This document shows, piece by piece, positions 33,706 to 34,089 of a stretch of 34,089 bases of DNA. Position 1 is the first letter of the stretch; every line of letters starts with the position of its first letter. The translations under genes and the position numbers were made by a program. This DNA comes from SIG220 sp045615545 (lineage in GTDB: Bacteria; Bacillota_I; Bacilli_A; RFN20; CAG-826): NCBI GenBank assembly GCA_045615545.1, contig JAZLFA010000019.1:1-34089 (forward strand), in the 5' to 3' direction. Below the pieces are notes generated by a model. It was not told where the DNA came from. It saw only the letters and a list, made by a program, of their open reading frames with translations, and made no database searches.

Positions 33706-34089
33706 TTATTGCGATATCGCAAATTGTCCAACATATATTGGTAAATTGTATTTATCTCTAATTACAAAGATAAATGGGGAATTTAGTTTTACAACATATC
33801 CTTTGGTTGGTAATGGAGCAGCACCGCTAGCGCCGATAGAAAATGTAACACTTTCTACTTTTGTTCCATCTTCATTAAAAGTAACAACATTTTTTTGTTT
33901 TGTATATCTTAAAGATATAGGGTCAACAACATCTTCGTTAAAAGCACTATTAAATACATAATTATCTTTATCGTATATTGCGCTTATCTCTGTATCTTTT
34001 AAGACGTTTTTTAAATCAATATTATTTTCCATAGTAAATTTAGGAAGAGATAGATCGATATTACCATATGTATATTTACTCTTATCAAC
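33706..34089 (-). CDS. Serpin, C-terminal part (5' end beyond window)
   Basis: The frame is open to the window edge (127 codons plus stop); an internal Met at 34032 is not the true start, because the upstream codons give IDLSLPKF, a conserved serpin strand. Then come a hinge-like NEDGT (P17-P14 equivalent), the reactive-centre loop with IGASGAAPLP, and the closing strands SPFIFVIRDK and PIYVGQFA, matching the RPFLFLI and FMGKV ends of serpins. Inhibitory serpins have small residues at P12-P9; here the hinge reads VESV, so inhibition is not certain. By counting from the hinge, P1 would fall near the S-G-A run, which would suit an elastase- or subtilisin-like target. Whether it is exported cannot be seen. 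About two thirds of the gene is missing. Confidence 0.85.
   Translation of the reverse strand, partial: VDKSKYTYGNIDLSLPKFTMENNIDLKNVLKDTEISAIYDKDNYVFNSAFNEDVVDPISLRYTKQKNVVTFNEDGTKVESVTFSIGASGAAPLPTKGYVVKLNSPFIFVIRDKYNLPIYVGQFAISQ

Noticed and set aside
33709..33722. Perfect palindrome TTGCGATATCGCAA at the serpin gene end
   Set aside because: It lies in codons for the last residues and has no T-run right after it; probably chance or at most a weak transcript end.

Overview
The window is AT-rich, and every gene I can support is on the minus strand. It suggests an uncultured, host-associated Firmicute close to the Mollicutes (an RF39-like or related low-GC Bacilli lineage). The evidence is the classic rpsL-rpsG-fusA-tuf order, many lipoproteins with a lipobox followed by Ser-rich linkers, strong AGGAGG ribosome sites, and an ABC ATPase with the long internal insertion otherwise known from mycoplasmas. 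The genetic code is standard: tryptophan is TGG, and TGA ends genes in ATGA overlaps at 27979-27982 and 26915-26918.

Reading in the direction of transcription (high to low coordinates): 34089-33706 is the 3' end of a serpin gene. 33611-29130 is the translation block, with a structured leader, rpsL, rpsG, fusA, a separate promoter, tuf and a terminator. 29082-25389 holds two RDD-type membrane proteins and a 5'-nucleotidase lipoprotein, joined by 4-base overlaps. 25359-10871 is a long cluster with its own promoter and operator-like palindrome. It encodes a large membrane-anchored surface protein, an ABC importer (insertion-bearing ATPase, two permeases, two binding lipoproteins), a staphylococcal-nuclease lipoprotein, a zinc-ribbon membrane protein and an OB-fold/Ig-like lipoprotein, and ends at a good terminator. 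Together 29082-10871 looks like a surface nucleic-acid capture, digestion and import system: the domain set of Bacillus YhcR (OB fold, SNase, 5'-nucleotidase) is split into separate lipoproteins around an importer. tRNA-Lys(CTT) follows, then a short Rex-type DNA-binding protein and a DUF1295 membrane enzyme.

The left 9.3 kb holds two related loci (9327-4190 and 4179-693). Each starts with a TasA-like secreted protein carrying a SipW-type signal and a CBM26-like starch-binding module, followed directly by a SipW-like (Ser-His-Asp) signal peptidase and by further surface proteins. One of these has a SipW-type signal plus an InlB-type repeat, one is a beta-helix lipoprotein, and one is an unknown lipoprotein. 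The two loci share a 5'-UTR stem-loop design and an intercistronic hairpin between substrate and peptidase. I infer a duplicated secretion and surface-fibre system in which each subunit travels with a dedicated peptidase and carries a glycan-binding head. This is the strongest candidate for an undescribed system.

The left edge (1-652) carries the start of an HTH-containing protein that runs out of the window. No CRISPR array, rRNA, transposase or phage gene was seen. No gene-free stretch exceeds 300 bases.
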